From positions 1 through 17,818 of the forward strand of contig CAZCDM010000030.1 in the NCBI GenBank assembly GCA_964497475.1: 17,818 bases of DNA. The letters are read 5' to 3'. The translations under genes were made by a program, and so were the position numbers. Shown here piece by piece: positions 7,629 through 14,552 of this stretch. Source of the DNA: CAZCDM01 sp964497475. Its GTDB lineage: Bacteria; Planctomycetota; Phycisphaerae; SM23-33. A model generated the notes under the pieces. It ran no database searches, was not told the origin of the DNA, and saw only the letters and a list, made by a program, of their open reading frames with translations. Positions within the stretch are counted from its first letter, which is position 1. Each line of letters opens with the position of its first letter.

Positions 7629-8774
7629 ATGGACCCGCTTCGCGTTATGGTCGTCGATGATGAAGAAGGCATGCGCCTCGGCACGGCCCGGGCGCTGCGC
7701 GACCATAGCGTGGCCGTTCCGGAAAGCGACGAGATGGTCGGCTTCGACGTCCTCCAGGCCGGCACGGGCGAGAAGGCCCTGGAGATGATCGCCGCCTCGA
7801 AGCCGGACATCCTGTTGCTGGACCACAAGCTTCCCGGCATGAGCGGGCTGGACGTGCTGGAGAAGATCGCCGACGACGAAGACCCGCCGCTGACGATTAT
7901 GATCACCGCCTACGCCTCACTCGATACGGCCATCACCGCCACCAAACGCGGCGCGCACGACTTCCTACCCAAGCCCTTCACCCCCAGCGAGCTTCGCAAT
8001 GCGGTATCCAAGGCGTCCAAGCACCTGCTGCTGACCCGCCAGGCCCGCCAGCTCGCCGAAGAGCGCCGCCAGGTCCGCTTCCAGTTCATCAGAGTTCTCA
8101 GCCACGAACTCAAAGCCCCCCTGGCCGCCATCGAGGGCTACCTCGACCTGATCGACTCGCGAACCGCCGGCGATGATCTGGCTGCCTATGACGAGATGAT
8201 CCATCGCTGCCAGGTCCGCCTCGACGGCATGAAGAAGCTCATATTCGACCTGCTCGATATGACCCGCATCGAGTCCGGCCAGAAGAAACGCGAGATTACC
8301 CGCGTGGACCTGACCGATCTGGCCCGGGCCTCGGTCGAGAGCTTCGAGCCCGACGCCCGCAACCGGAACATCACCGTCAACTTCCATCGCAGCGAGCCGC
8401 TGGAGATCGCCGGCGACCGCGGCGAGTTGGAGATCCTCTTTAACAACCTTGTCTCCAATGCCGTGAAATATAATCGAGATGGCGGGCAGGTGGATATTCA
8501 CATCGAAGAGCCTGACGACGCCCACGCTACCATCCGCGTGAGCGATACCGGCATTGGGATGAGCCAGGAGGAGACCGCCAAGCTTTTCGAGGATTTTGTC
8601 CGCATAAAAAACGCCAAGACCCGCAACATCACCGGCAGCGGGCTGGGGCTCTCGACGCTGAAAAAGCTCGCCCAGCTTTATAACGGCGATGTCACCATCG
8701 AGTCGCAGCCGGACGTTGGCACGACCTTCACCGTCACGCTCGAATCCGAATCGGCCCACCCGGCCGAGGAGTAG
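7629..8774 (+). CDS. Hybrid receiver-histidine kinase
   Basis: A 381-residue protein with an N-terminal receiver domain (1-125: D10/D11, phosphoacceptor D65, T93, K115), a helical linker (about 130-155) and a C-terminal HisKA/HATPase kinase (H-box SHELKAPL with H159; N-box N277; G1 D306 in SDTGIG; G2 GSGLGLS). No transmembrane segment or DNA-binding domain is present. The input domain is itself a receiver, so the kinase is presumably controlled by phosphorylation from the preceding components. That makes a cascade of hydrogenase-like kinase to receivers to second kinase, with the final target encoded elsewhere. It begins 1 nt after the previous stop, with AAGGA about 11 nt upstream. It closes the co-directional run starting at rex. 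Confidence 0.9.
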   Translation: MDPLRVMVVDDEEGMRLGTARALRDHSVAVPESDEMVGFDVLQAGTGEKALEMIAASKPDILLLDHKLPGMSGLDVLEKIADDEDPPLTIMITAYASLDTAITATKRGAHDFLPKPFTPSELRNAVSKASKHLLLTRQARQLAEERRQVRFQFIRVLSHELKAPLAAIEGYLDLIDSRTAGDDLAAYDEMIHRCQVRLDGMKKLIFDLLDMTRIESGQKKREITRVDLTDLARASVESFEPDARNRNITVNFHRSEPLEIAGDRGELEILFNNLVSNAVKYNRDGGQVDIHIEEPDDAHATIRVSDTGIGMSQEETAKLFEDFVRIKNAKTRNITGSGLGLSTLKKLAQLYNGDVTIESQPDVGTTFTVTLESESAHPAEE

Positions 8775-8796
8775 ACTTGTTACCATTGCGTCAGGA

Positions 8797-8892
8797 ATGT
8801 CACCCTGAACGACACCGCTGGCCCCATCCGGCCAGAGGCGGAGCGGAAGGGGCTTTCCCCGGAAAGAGTCTTCGCTTCGCTCAGAATGACAT
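8797..8892. repeat. Intergenic inverted-repeat element with internal hairpins
   Basis: The outer arms ATGTCACCCTGAACG (8797-8811) and CGCTCAGAATGACAT (8878-8892) are complementary at 12 of 15 positions. Inside lie a perfect hairpin CTGGCC-6 nt-GGCCAG (8818-8835) and a GGGG-CTTT-CCCC hairpin (8849-8860). The CTTCGCTCAGAATGACA end is of a type I recall as a dispersed intergenic palindrome in several environmental phyla. A partial copy of the inward end, GTCATTCTGACA, recurs at 8929-8940. There is no T-tract, so it is not a classical terminator, though it could slow transcription or protect mRNA ends. Confidence 0.6.
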
Positions 8893-8962
8893 CCGATTGA
8901 CCGCAGGAACGTAACCGACGATTGCAACGTCATTCTGACACCGTATCCAGAAAGGATCCATC

Positions 8963-9238
8963 ATGGCCCTGCACGACAAACACACCATCCTGGGCATTCA
9001 CATTACCGATCGCATCCAGCGTGCCGGCGAGGTCCAGAAGCTCCTCACCCAGCACGGCCAGCAGATCAAGACCCGCCTGGGCCTGCACGAAATCACCGAC
9101 GGAGCCGAGCCGAACCCCAACGGCCTGGTCGTGCTGGAAATGATCGGCTCGGACGAAGGCATCCAGAGCCTCGCCGACGGCCTCAACGCTCTCGAAGGCG
9201 TCGAGGTTCAGTCGATGGTCTTCCACCACCTCGCCTGA
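8963..9238 (+). CDS. TM1266-like iron-only hydrogenase system regulator
   Basis: A 91-residue ACT-like alpha/beta protein that I recognise as the small protein family named after Thermotoga TM1266, annotated as a putative iron-only hydrogenase system regulator and repeatedly found beside hydE/hydF/hydG. Family features are the opening strand (ILGIHI), the central QIKTRLGLHEI, the NGLVVLEMIG strand and the closing VEVQSMVFHH. It has no DNA-binding domain of its own, and its molecular role is not established; regulation or assembly are possibilities. An AAAGGA SD lies 6 nt before the ATG. The gap of 188 nt after the hybrid kinase, including a repeat element, suggests it may have its own transcript start. 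Confidence 0.85.
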   Translation: MALHDKHTILGIHITDRIQRAGEVQKLLTQHGQQIKTRLGLHEITDGAEPNPNGLVVLEMIGSDEGIQSLADGLNALEGVEVQSMVFHHLA

Positions 9239-9331
9239 AGCACCTCCGCAATGAACGCAGCCGGCGGCACGCTGGCGGAATGAAGTTCAATTTTTCTGAG
9301 GCTCCGTGCCTCTGTGGCGGAAGTCCTGTCC

Positions 9332-9337
9332 TACAAT
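9332..9337 (+). promoter_or_regulatory. Putative -10 box of hydE giving a leaderless start
   Basis: TACAAT lies 5 nt before the hydE ATG at 9343. Transcription would begin at or next to the ATG. There is no SD at a normal distance and no convincing -35 box. An in-frame TGA at 9337-9339 excludes a longer reading frame. A hairpin GAGGC-5 nt-GCCTC at 9298-9312 precedes it. Confidence 0.45.
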
Positions 9338-9342
9338 GACTC

Positions 9343-10404
9343 ATGCTTGAACGAAGTGACATTCTCCGATGGCTGCGCGAGGCCGACCCGGCCCGGCTGG
9401 ACGACCTCTACCGCCAGGCCGACGAAACGCGTCGCCGCAACGTCGGCCAGGCCGTCCACCTCCGTGGGCTGATCGAGTTCGGCAATGTCTGTTCGCGACG
9501 CTGCCTGTACTGCGGGCTGCGGTCGGAAAACACCCGCCTGCAACGCTATCGCATGTCGGGCGAGGAAATCCTCGCCTGTGCGCGCCGGGCGCCCGAGTTC
9601 GGCTACGGCACGGTCGTGCTGCAATCGGGCGAAGATGGCGCCCTCGATGTCGACGCCCTGGCCGAGACGATCCGGCAGATCAAGGACGAGACCGCCCTGG
9701 CGGTGACGCTCAGCGTGGGTGAGCAGCCGGCCGAAGTGCTGGAGCTTTGGCGCACCGCCGGGGCCGACCGCTACCTGCTGCGGTTCGAGACGTCCAACCG
9801 CGAGCTGTTCGACCGCATCCGCCCGCCGCGCGACAGCCAGCCCCTGGCCAGTCGCATCGAGCAGCTCAAGCGGATGCGGGCGATGGGCTATGAAATCGGC
9901 AGCGGCGTGATGGTGGGCATCCCGGGTCAGAGCTGGGACGACCTGGCCGACGATGTCGAACTCTTCGCCGAGCTGGACCTGGACATGATCGGCCTGGGGC
10001 CTTTTATCGCCCACCCCGACACGCCCGCCGCTGCCCTGCCGCCGGCCGAGCCCGGCCGCCAGGTGCCCGCCACCGAGGACGTCACCTACCGCATGGTGGC
10101 CCTGGCGAGGCTGGCCTGTCCCCTGGCGAACATCCCCAGCACGACCGCCCTGGCGACTTTGAACCTCGCGACCGGCCGCGAGCTGGGCTTGCAGCGCGGG
10201 GCCAACGTCGTCATGCCCAACCTCACCCCGGCGCAGTACCGAGCCCTGTACGAGATCTACCCCGCCAAGGCCTGCATCCACGAAACCGCCTCCGACTGCC
10301 ACGCCTGCATGACCCGCCGCATCGAGGCCATCGGGCGATCCGTCGCCACCGGTCCGGGCGACTCGCCCCGCTTCAGCCAAGCCGCTGGACAGCCCGCCTC
10401 TTAA
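9343..10404 (+). CDS. hydE: [FeFe]-hydrogenase maturation radical SAM protein HydE
   Basis: HydE is a radical S-adenosylmethionine enzyme that acts on the Fe(CO)2(CN)-cysteine product of HydG on the way to the 2Fe subcluster of the H-cluster. The 353-residue product carries the radical SAM triad CSRRCLYC (C50, C54, C57) directly after the family motif LRGLIEFGN, and the barrel signatures YGTVVLQSGE, LSVGEQP and a glycine-rich SGVMVGIPGQ. The C-terminal Cys cluster (ACIHETASDCHAC) is near where some homologues carry an accessory, non-essential cluster. The ATG is the first possible start after an in-frame stop and lacks an SD. hydG follows after 19 nt. Confidence 0.95.
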   Translation: MLERSDILRWLREADPARLDDLYRQADETRRRNVGQAVHLRGLIEFGNVCSRRCLYCGLRSENTRLQRYRMSGEEILACARRAPEFGYGTVVLQSGEDGALDVDALAETIRQIKDETALAVTLSVGEQPAEVLELWRTAGADRYLLRFETSNRELFDRIRPPRDSQPLASRIEQLKRMRAMGYEIGSGVMVGIPGQSWDDLADDVELFAELDLDMIGLGPFIAHPDTPAAALPPAEPGRQVPATEDVTYRMVALARLACPLANIPSTTALATLNLATGRELGLQRGANVVMPNLTPAQYRALYEIYPAKACIHETASDCHACMTRRIEAIGRSVATGPGDSPRFSQAAGQPAS

Positions 10405-10423
10405 CCCAACCCGGAAAGTTACC

Positions 10424-11848
10424 ATGCCCGTTCTGGATACTGACACACTGAGCAAATCGGCCGTCGACTTCATTGACGACGACGCCCTGGAATCGCTCCT
10501 GACCGAGGGCCCGACCGAGCGATCGGCTGTCGAGGAGGTCATCGCCAAATCGATGTCGCTGGCCCCGCTGAACCCGGCCGAGACGGCCGTGCTGCTCCGC
10601 GCGGAAGACCCCGAACTTCAGGAGATGATCTTCGACACCGCCCGGCAGCTCAAGCGGAAGGTGTACGGCAATCGGATTGTCCTGTTCGCGCCGCTGTACA
10701 TCGGCAGCTACTGCATCAACGACTGCGCGTATTGCGGGTTTCGGCGGAGCAACCCGCAAAGCCTCCGCCGCACCCTCAGCCCCGGCGAAGTCACCGCCCA
10801 GGTCGAGGCCCTCGAACAGCTCGGCCATAAGCGGCTGATCCTCGTCTGGGGCGAGCACCCCTGGTACACACCGCAGACCATAGCCGAAACCGTCCGCCGC
10901 GTCTATGACGTCAAGGTTGGCCACGGCGAGATTCGTCGCGTGAACATCAACGCAGCCCCGCTCGACCATGACGGCTTCCGGACGGTGCATCAGGCGGGCA
11001 TTGGGACGTATCAGGTCTTCCAGGAGACCTACCATCACGCGACCTACGCGCGCGTGCACGCCGCCGGCACGCAGAAGGGCGAGTATCTCTGGCGCCTGGA
11101 CGCACTCAGCCGGGCCTACGAGGTCGGGCAGGATGACGTCGGCATTGGGGCGCTGTTCGGCCTGGCCGACTGGCGGTTCGACGTGCTGGGGCTGGTCGCC
11201 CATGCGAACCATCTATTCGCGAGCTACGGCTGCGGGCCTCACACGGTGAGCTTCCCGCGGCTTACGCCGGCATGCGGCCTGAACATGAAGGACTACGACC
11301 TCGTCTGCGACCGCGACTTCAAGCGCCTGGTGGCCATCCTCCGGCTGGCGATCCCCTACACCGGGCTGATCCTCACCGCCCGGGAGAGCCCCGCCATCCG
11401 GCGGGAGGTGATGGCCTTCGGCGTCAGCCAGATCGACGCCGGCAGCCGGATCGAAATCGGCGGCTATACCGAGGCCGGCGATACCCAGCAGGTCGAGAAG
11501 GAGCAGTTCACCCTGGGCGATGTCCGCAGCCTCGATGACGTCGTTCGCGAGTTGATGACCGACGGGTATGTGCCCAGCTGGTGCACGAGCTGCTACCGCC
11601 TCGGCCGGACCGGTGAGCACTTCATGGAGTTCGCCATCCCCGGATTCATCCAGCAATTCTGCACGCCTAACGCGCTGACGACTCTGCAGGAATATCTTAC
11701 CGACTATGCAAGCGACAAGACCCGCCGGGCGGGCAGGGAGCTGATTACCGCCGAGCTGGCCCGCATGGAAGATGGCGAGGTTAAACGCAAGCTCGCCCAG
11801 CGACTGGCCGCCATCGAAACCACCGACCAGCGAGACCTCTACTTTTGA
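10424..11848 (+). CDS. hydG: [FeFe]-hydrogenase maturase / tyrosine lyase HydG
   Basis: HydG cleaves tyrosine to p-cresol and dehydroglycine, and turns the latter into the CO and CN- ligands carried on an iron-cysteine synthon. The 474-residue product has the N-terminal radical SAM motif CINDCAYC (C97, C101, C104) and the C-terminal auxiliary cluster motif CTSCYRLGRTGEHFM with C387, C390 and a third Cys, C413, in FCTPNAL. That C-terminal extension separates HydG from the related thiamine enzyme ThiH. AHANHL (259-264) contains candidate His ligands for the dangler iron. GGAAAG precedes the ATG by about 7 nt. The gene is co-oriented with hydE and ends 12 nt from the converging DUF2442 gene. Confidence 0.96.
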   Translation: MPVLDTDTLSKSAVDFIDDDALESLLTEGPTERSAVEEVIAKSMSLAPLNPAETAVLLRAEDPELQEMIFDTARQLKRKVYGNRIVLFAPLYIGSYCINDCAYCGFRRSNPQSLRRTLSPGEVTAQVEALEQLGHKRLILVWGEHPWYTPQTIAETVRRVYDVKVGHGEIRRVNINAAPLDHDGFRTVHQAGIGTYQVFQETYHHATYARVHAAGTQKGEYLWRLDALSRAYEVGQDDVGIGALFGLADWRFDVLGLVAHANHLFASYGCGPHTVSFPRLTPACGLNMKDYDLVCDRDFKRLVAILRLAIPYTGLILTARESPAIRREVMAFGVSQIDAGSRIEIGGYTEAGDTQQVEKEQFTLGDVRSLDDVVRELMTDGYVPSWCTSCYRLGRTGEHFMEFAIPGFIQQFCTPNALTTLQEYLTDYASDKTRRAGRELITAELARMEDGEVKRKLAQRLAAIETTDQRDLYF

Positions 11849-11860
11849 AACAGGCGTGGG

Positions 11861-12106
11861 TCAGGCGGGAACCGTCAGCCTGTCATAGAGAAATTCCGGA
11901 GCAAAGTCAGCGCCGTTCGCCCAGACCAGCGTATGCAGCTCCGGATGAAGTTCAAAAGAACGAAAATAGGAGACGTCCTTGAGAGGCGCAAAAATGGGGC
12001 CATTGAGATCATCCGACAGATCAACCTGCCCCTGCGTTCCATCGCGGAAACGCAGGTGGATAATATGATCGCGAACGTAATCAGCCTGTTCTATGCGAGG
12101 TATCAT
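11861..12106 (-). CDS. DUF2442 family protein
   Basis: An 81-residue protein with the DUF2442 pattern: an opening segment with alternating strands (DHIIHLRFRDGTQGQVDLSD), the middle LNGPIFAPLKD and the ending HTLVWANGADFAPEFLYDR. The family has no agreed function and is frequently found next to DUF4160 proteins, as here, in small modules that behave like toxin-antitoxin or other accessory pairs. It starts 2 nt after the DUF4160 stop, so the two are surely cotranscribed. It is antisense to the flanking hyd genes and converges on hydG with 12 nt between stop codons and no evident terminator. Confidence 0.85.
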   Translation of the reverse strand: MIPRIEQADYVRDHIIHLRFRDGTQGQVDLSDDLNGPIFAPLKDVSYFRSFELHPELHTLVWANGADFAPEFLYDRLTVPA

Positions 12107-12108
12107 GG

Positions 12109-12366
12109 TTATTCCAGCGGCTGTATCCGGTCCAGCGGTTCACCGGCCCGGGCTCGATCCCAGTCCTTCAGCAATTCGTCCTGATGCAACGTTCTCCATT
12201 CCTGGACCAGCCGCAACGCTCGGCCAGGAAAATCGCCGCAAACTTCTCCAGAGCGGACTTCCACAGTCACTTCAAACTCATTATACAGCGCATGAAAGTG
12301 GGGCGGCGTATGATCTTGATAATACATGGCGATGACAATTCCGAGGAATCGAGAAATCTCCGGCAT
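12109..12366 (-). CDS. DUF4160 family protein
   Basis: An 85-residue protein with the DUF4160 signature: MPEISRFLGIVIAMYYQDHT at the start, then PPHFHA, a GEVCGDFPGRAL segment and a closing VQEWRTLHQDELLKDW helix. The biochemical role is unknown. The conserved DHTPPHFHA stretch could bind a metal or be catalytic. I start it at 12366 rather than the in-frame ATG at 12384, because MPEI is the usual family N-terminus and an extended -10 box lies between the two ATGs. It is the first gene of a two-gene operon with DUF2442, inserted between hydG and aspA on the opposite strand. Confidence 0.86.
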   Translation of the reverse strand: MPEISRFLGIVIAMYYQDHTPPHFHALYNEFEVTVEVRSGEVCGDFPGRALRLVQEWRTLHQDELLKDWDRARAGEPLDRIQPLE

Positions 12367-12391
12367 GGCAGGAGTGTACCACACTGCTGCC
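12367..12391. promoter_or_regulatory. Operator-like palindrome over the DUF4160 promoter
   Basis: Arms GGCAGGAGTGT (12367-12377) and ACACTGCTGCC (12381-12391) are separated by ACC and are complementary at 10 of 11 positions. On the minus strand the extended -10 TGG-TACACT (12381-12373) lies inside the dyad, and the predicted start of transcription is at the DUF4160 ATG 6 nt beyond. Such a placement is typical of autoregulated toxin-antitoxin-like pairs. No T-tract follows, so a terminator is unlikely. Confidence 0.55.
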
Positions 12392-12400
12392 GTGAGCGGC

Positions 12401-12406
12401 TATGAT
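12401..12406 (+). promoter_or_regulatory. Putative -10 box of aspA
   Basis: TATGAT lies 7 nt before the aspA ATG at 12414, with no good -35 box and no SD. It is 22 bp from the divergent DUF4160 -10 box, so the two promoters form one compact divergent unit next to the palindrome at 12367-12391. Confidence 0.4.
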
Positions 12407-12413
12407 GTATGAA

Positions 12414-13841
12414 ATGAATATGCGAACCGAACACGACCTGCTGGGCAGTATGGATATCCCGGCCGATGCGCTGTGGGGCATACACACAGCCCGGGCGGTG
12501 GGGAACTTCTCTGGCCTGGCCGGGCGGGCGGTGCATCCGGCGTTGATCCATGCCTACGGCGCGGTCAAGCTCGCCTGCCTGCGGGCCAATGCGGAGCTGG
12601 GCCTGTGGGATGAGTCGACCGTTTCTGCCATCGCCGCGGCCTGCGAGGAGATGATGGGCGGTGAGCTCGACGAGCACATCCGCGTCGATGCACTCCAGGG
12701 CGGTGCGGGCACGAGCACGAACATGAACGTCAACGAGGTGCTGGCCAATCGGGCCCTGCAGCACCTCGGGCGCCCGCCGGGCGACGACGATACGATCCAC
12801 CCGCTGGATGACGTCAACCGCCATCAGTCGACCAACGACACCTACCCCACGGCCCTGAAGGTCGCCGCGATGAACCTCCTGGCCGAGCTGGAACGCAGCG
12901 TCATCGCCCTGCTGGAGACGTTTCAGGCTCGCGAGAAGGACTTTGCCGACATCGTCAAGGTCGGCCGGACGCAGATGCAGGACGCCGTGCTGATCACCCT
13001 CGGCCGGGAGATGGCCGCCTACGCCGAAGCACTCGGCCGCGACCGCTGGCGGCTGTACAAATGCACCGAGCGGCTGCGGACGGTGAACCTCGGCGGCGGC
13101 GCCATCGGTACGGGGCTCGGCACACCGAGACAGTTCATCTTCCGCGCAACCGAACACCTCAAGGAAATCACTGGACTGGGGCTGGGCCGGGCGGAAAATC
13201 TCGTCGAGGCCACGCAGAACGCCGACGTCTTCGTCGAGGTCAGCGGCATCGTCAAGGCCCTGGCGAGCAATCTTCTGAAAATCTGCGGCGACCTGCGCTT
13301 TCTCTCGTCGGGTCCGCAGGCGGGCATTGGCGAGCTTCTCCTCCCGGCCGTCCAGTCCGGCAGCAGCATCATGCCCGGCAAGGTCAACCCGGTGATCCCC
13401 GAAGCCGTCACCCAGGCGGCCATGCGTACCATCGCCAACGACGGCGCGATCACGCAGGCCTGCTCGGCCGGCCATTGCGAGCTGAACCCCTTCCTGCCGC
13501 TGGTGACCGAGAGCCTGCTGGAGAACCTCACGATTCTTCGCGGGGCGTGCGAGATGCTGCGGACCCGGTGCGTCGAGACGATGCAGGCCGACCCGGCTGT
13601 GTGTCAATCCTCGGTGGATGGCACGACGGCGATCGTCACCGCCCTGGTCGAGCCGCTTGGCTACGAGGCCGCGCAGGACATCACCCTGGCAGCCAGTCGC
13701 GAGGGCAAGCCCATTCGCGAGGTCGTCATCGAACGCGGGCTGATGAGCGGCGAAGCCTTCGACGCCCTGCTGACGGCCGAACGCGTCATGCAGCTCGGCA
13801 GCCGGAGTAATGGCCTTGACAGGCCCGCACAGGATGAATAG
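12414..13841 (+). CDS. aspA: Aspartate ammonia-lyase
   Basis: Converts L-aspartate to fumarate and ammonia. The 475-residue product belongs to the aspartase/fumarase superfamily. Aspartase rather than fumarase is indicated by GAGTSTNMNVNEV (98-110), QSTNDTYPT (138-146), VGRTQMQD with Gln where fumarases have His (183-190), and AIGTGLGTPRQ. The signature loop with the catalytic serine is GSSIMPGKVNP (316-326). In-frame ATGs exist at 12402, 12414 and 12420. I prefer 12414 because of the -10 box at 12401-12406 and the family opening RTEHDLLG. aspA lies between hydG and hydF, a neighbourhood I know from other [FeFe]-hydrogenase maturation clusters, and its ammonia could feed assembly of the bridging dithiomethylamine (inference). 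Confidence 0.92.
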   Translation: MNMRTEHDLLGSMDIPADALWGIHTARAVGNFSGLAGRAVHPALIHAYGAVKLACLRANAELGLWDESTVSAIAAACEEMMGGELDEHIRVDALQGGAGTSTNMNVNEVLANRALQHLGRPPGDDDTIHPLDDVNRHQSTNDTYPTALKVAAMNLLAELERSVIALLETFQAREKDFADIVKVGRTQMQDAVLITLGREMAAYAEALGRDRWRLYKCTERLRTVNLGGGAIGTGLGTPRQFIFRATEHLKEITGLGLGRAENLVEATQNADVFVEVSGIVKALASNLLKICGDLRFLSSGPQAGIGELLLPAVQSGSSIMPGKVNPVIPEAVTQAAMRTIANDGAITQACSAGHCELNPFLPLVTESLLENLTILRGACEMLRTRCVETMQADPAVCQSSVDGTTAIVTALVEPLGYEAAQDITLAASREGKPIREVVIERGLMSGEAFDALLTAERVMQLGSRSNGLDRPAQDE

Positions 13842-13844
13842 AAT
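13816..13844 (+). promoter_or_regulatory. Sigma70-type promoter of the antitoxin-toxin-hydF unit
   Basis: TTGACA (13816-13821), a 17-bp spacer and TAGAAT (13839-13844) form a near-consensus promoter inside the 3' end of aspA; the -10 box overlaps the aspA stop codon. The -35 box is embedded in a palindrome GGCCT-TGAC-AGGCC (13812-13825). A weaker inverted repeat GATGC-17 nt-GCATC (13848-13874) downstream could serve a ribbon-helix-helix repressor. Confidence 0.65.
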
Positions 13845-13848
13845 AATG

Positions 13849-14148
13849 ATGCGTGATAACTCGCAGTATGCATCGGAGAGCGATTTGGGCACATTGAGTA
13901 TTCATAATCTGGACCCGGAAGTCGAACGCACTCTGCGTGAGGAAGCACGCCGCAGCGGCAAGAGTCTCAATCAGACCATCAAGGATATGCTTGCCGGCGC
14001 GACGGGAAATTCACGGCACGATCCGGCCTTGGAAAAGCGGCGCGAAACTCTCGGGAAGCTCTGCGGCTCGCTGACGGCCGAGGATTGGATCGGCCTGGAT
14101 GATGCCCTCGGGGATTTCGAGCGGATCGACCCGGGCGAATGGACATGA
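13849..14148 (+). CDS. Ribbon-helix-helix antitoxin (FitA/VapB-like)
   Basis: The product carries an Arc-type ribbon-helix-helix domain: a beta strand (TLSIHNL), then DPEVERTLREEARRSGKS and LNQTIKDML. This is the DNA-binding part of antitoxins that neutralise PIN toxins and repress their own operon. The C-terminal acidic and aromatic tail (AEDWIGLDDALGDFERID) would bind the toxin. The start is uncertain. ATG at 13849 sits at the predicted transcription start (leaderless, 99 residues), whereas TTG at 13885, with GGAG at 13875-13878, would give 87 residues and the usual family N-terminus. It overlaps the toxin gene. Confidence 0.85.
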   Translation: MRDNSQYASESDLGTLSIHNLDPEVERTLREEARRSGKSLNQTIKDMLAGATGNSRHDPALEKRRETLGKLCGSLTAEDWIGLDDALGDFERIDPGEWT

Positions 14149-14552
14149 AGACGGTTCTGCTCGATACAAACGCCTACCGCCGGTTCACCGAGGGCGATAC
14201 GGCGATTCGTGACACCCTGGGCGCGGCCCGCCAGGTCTGGTTCAGCACCATCGTTCTGGGCGAACTGCACGCCGGGTTCGAGGCCGGAACACGCAAGGAA
14301 CGCAATCGCGACATTCTGCAGGCTTTTCTCGACCAGGACCATGTCGCCATTCTGCCCGTCGCGGCGGAGACGGCGGAGTGGTTTGGCCAGGTCTGGGCCG
14401 CGCAGAGACGTCAGGGCCAACCCCTGCCCGTGAATGATCTCTGGATCGCCGCCCAGGCGATGGAAACCGGTTCGGTCCTACTCACCTTCGACGTGCATTT
14501 TCGACAGGTGGCGGGATTGCGCATCTGGCCGGACCCGGGAGTTGCTTCTTGA
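14145..14552 (+). CDS. PIN-domain toxin (VapC/FitB-like)
   Basis: A 135-residue PIN-domain protein, a predicted Mg2+-dependent endoribonuclease. The acidic residues of the active site are all visible: Asp in LLDTNAY near the N-terminus, Glu in LGELHAGF, Asp in PVNDLWIA and Asp in LTFDVHF. I prefer the ATG at 14145, which overlaps the antitoxin stop as ATGA; an ATG two codons earlier (14139) is also possible. The pairing with a ribbon-helix-helix antitoxin makes this a type II toxin-antitoxin module. Its target RNA cannot be told from sequence. The stop codon overlaps the likely TTG start of hydF. Confidence 0.9.
   Translation: MKTVLLDTNAYRRFTEGDTAIRDTLGAARQVWFSTIVLGELHAGFEAGTRKERNRDILQAFLDQDHVAILPVAAETAEWFGQVWAAQRRQGQPLPVNDLWIAAQAMETGSVLLTFDVHFRQVAGLRIWPDPGVAS

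Noticed and set aside
8922..8949. TTGCAA-16 bp-TATCCA as a promoter of the TM1266-like gene
   Set aside because: Both boxes are poor matches. It is possible but cannot be told from background.
9258..9312. A terminator between the TM1266-like gene and hydE
   Set aside because: The GAGGC/GCCTC hairpin is preceded, not followed, by the T-run on the plus strand, and the minus strand offers no T-run either.
11850..11882. A bidirectional terminator between hydG and DUF2442 (ACAGGC/GCCTGT)
   Set aside because: Only 6 bp of stem with a 21-nt loop and no T-tract.
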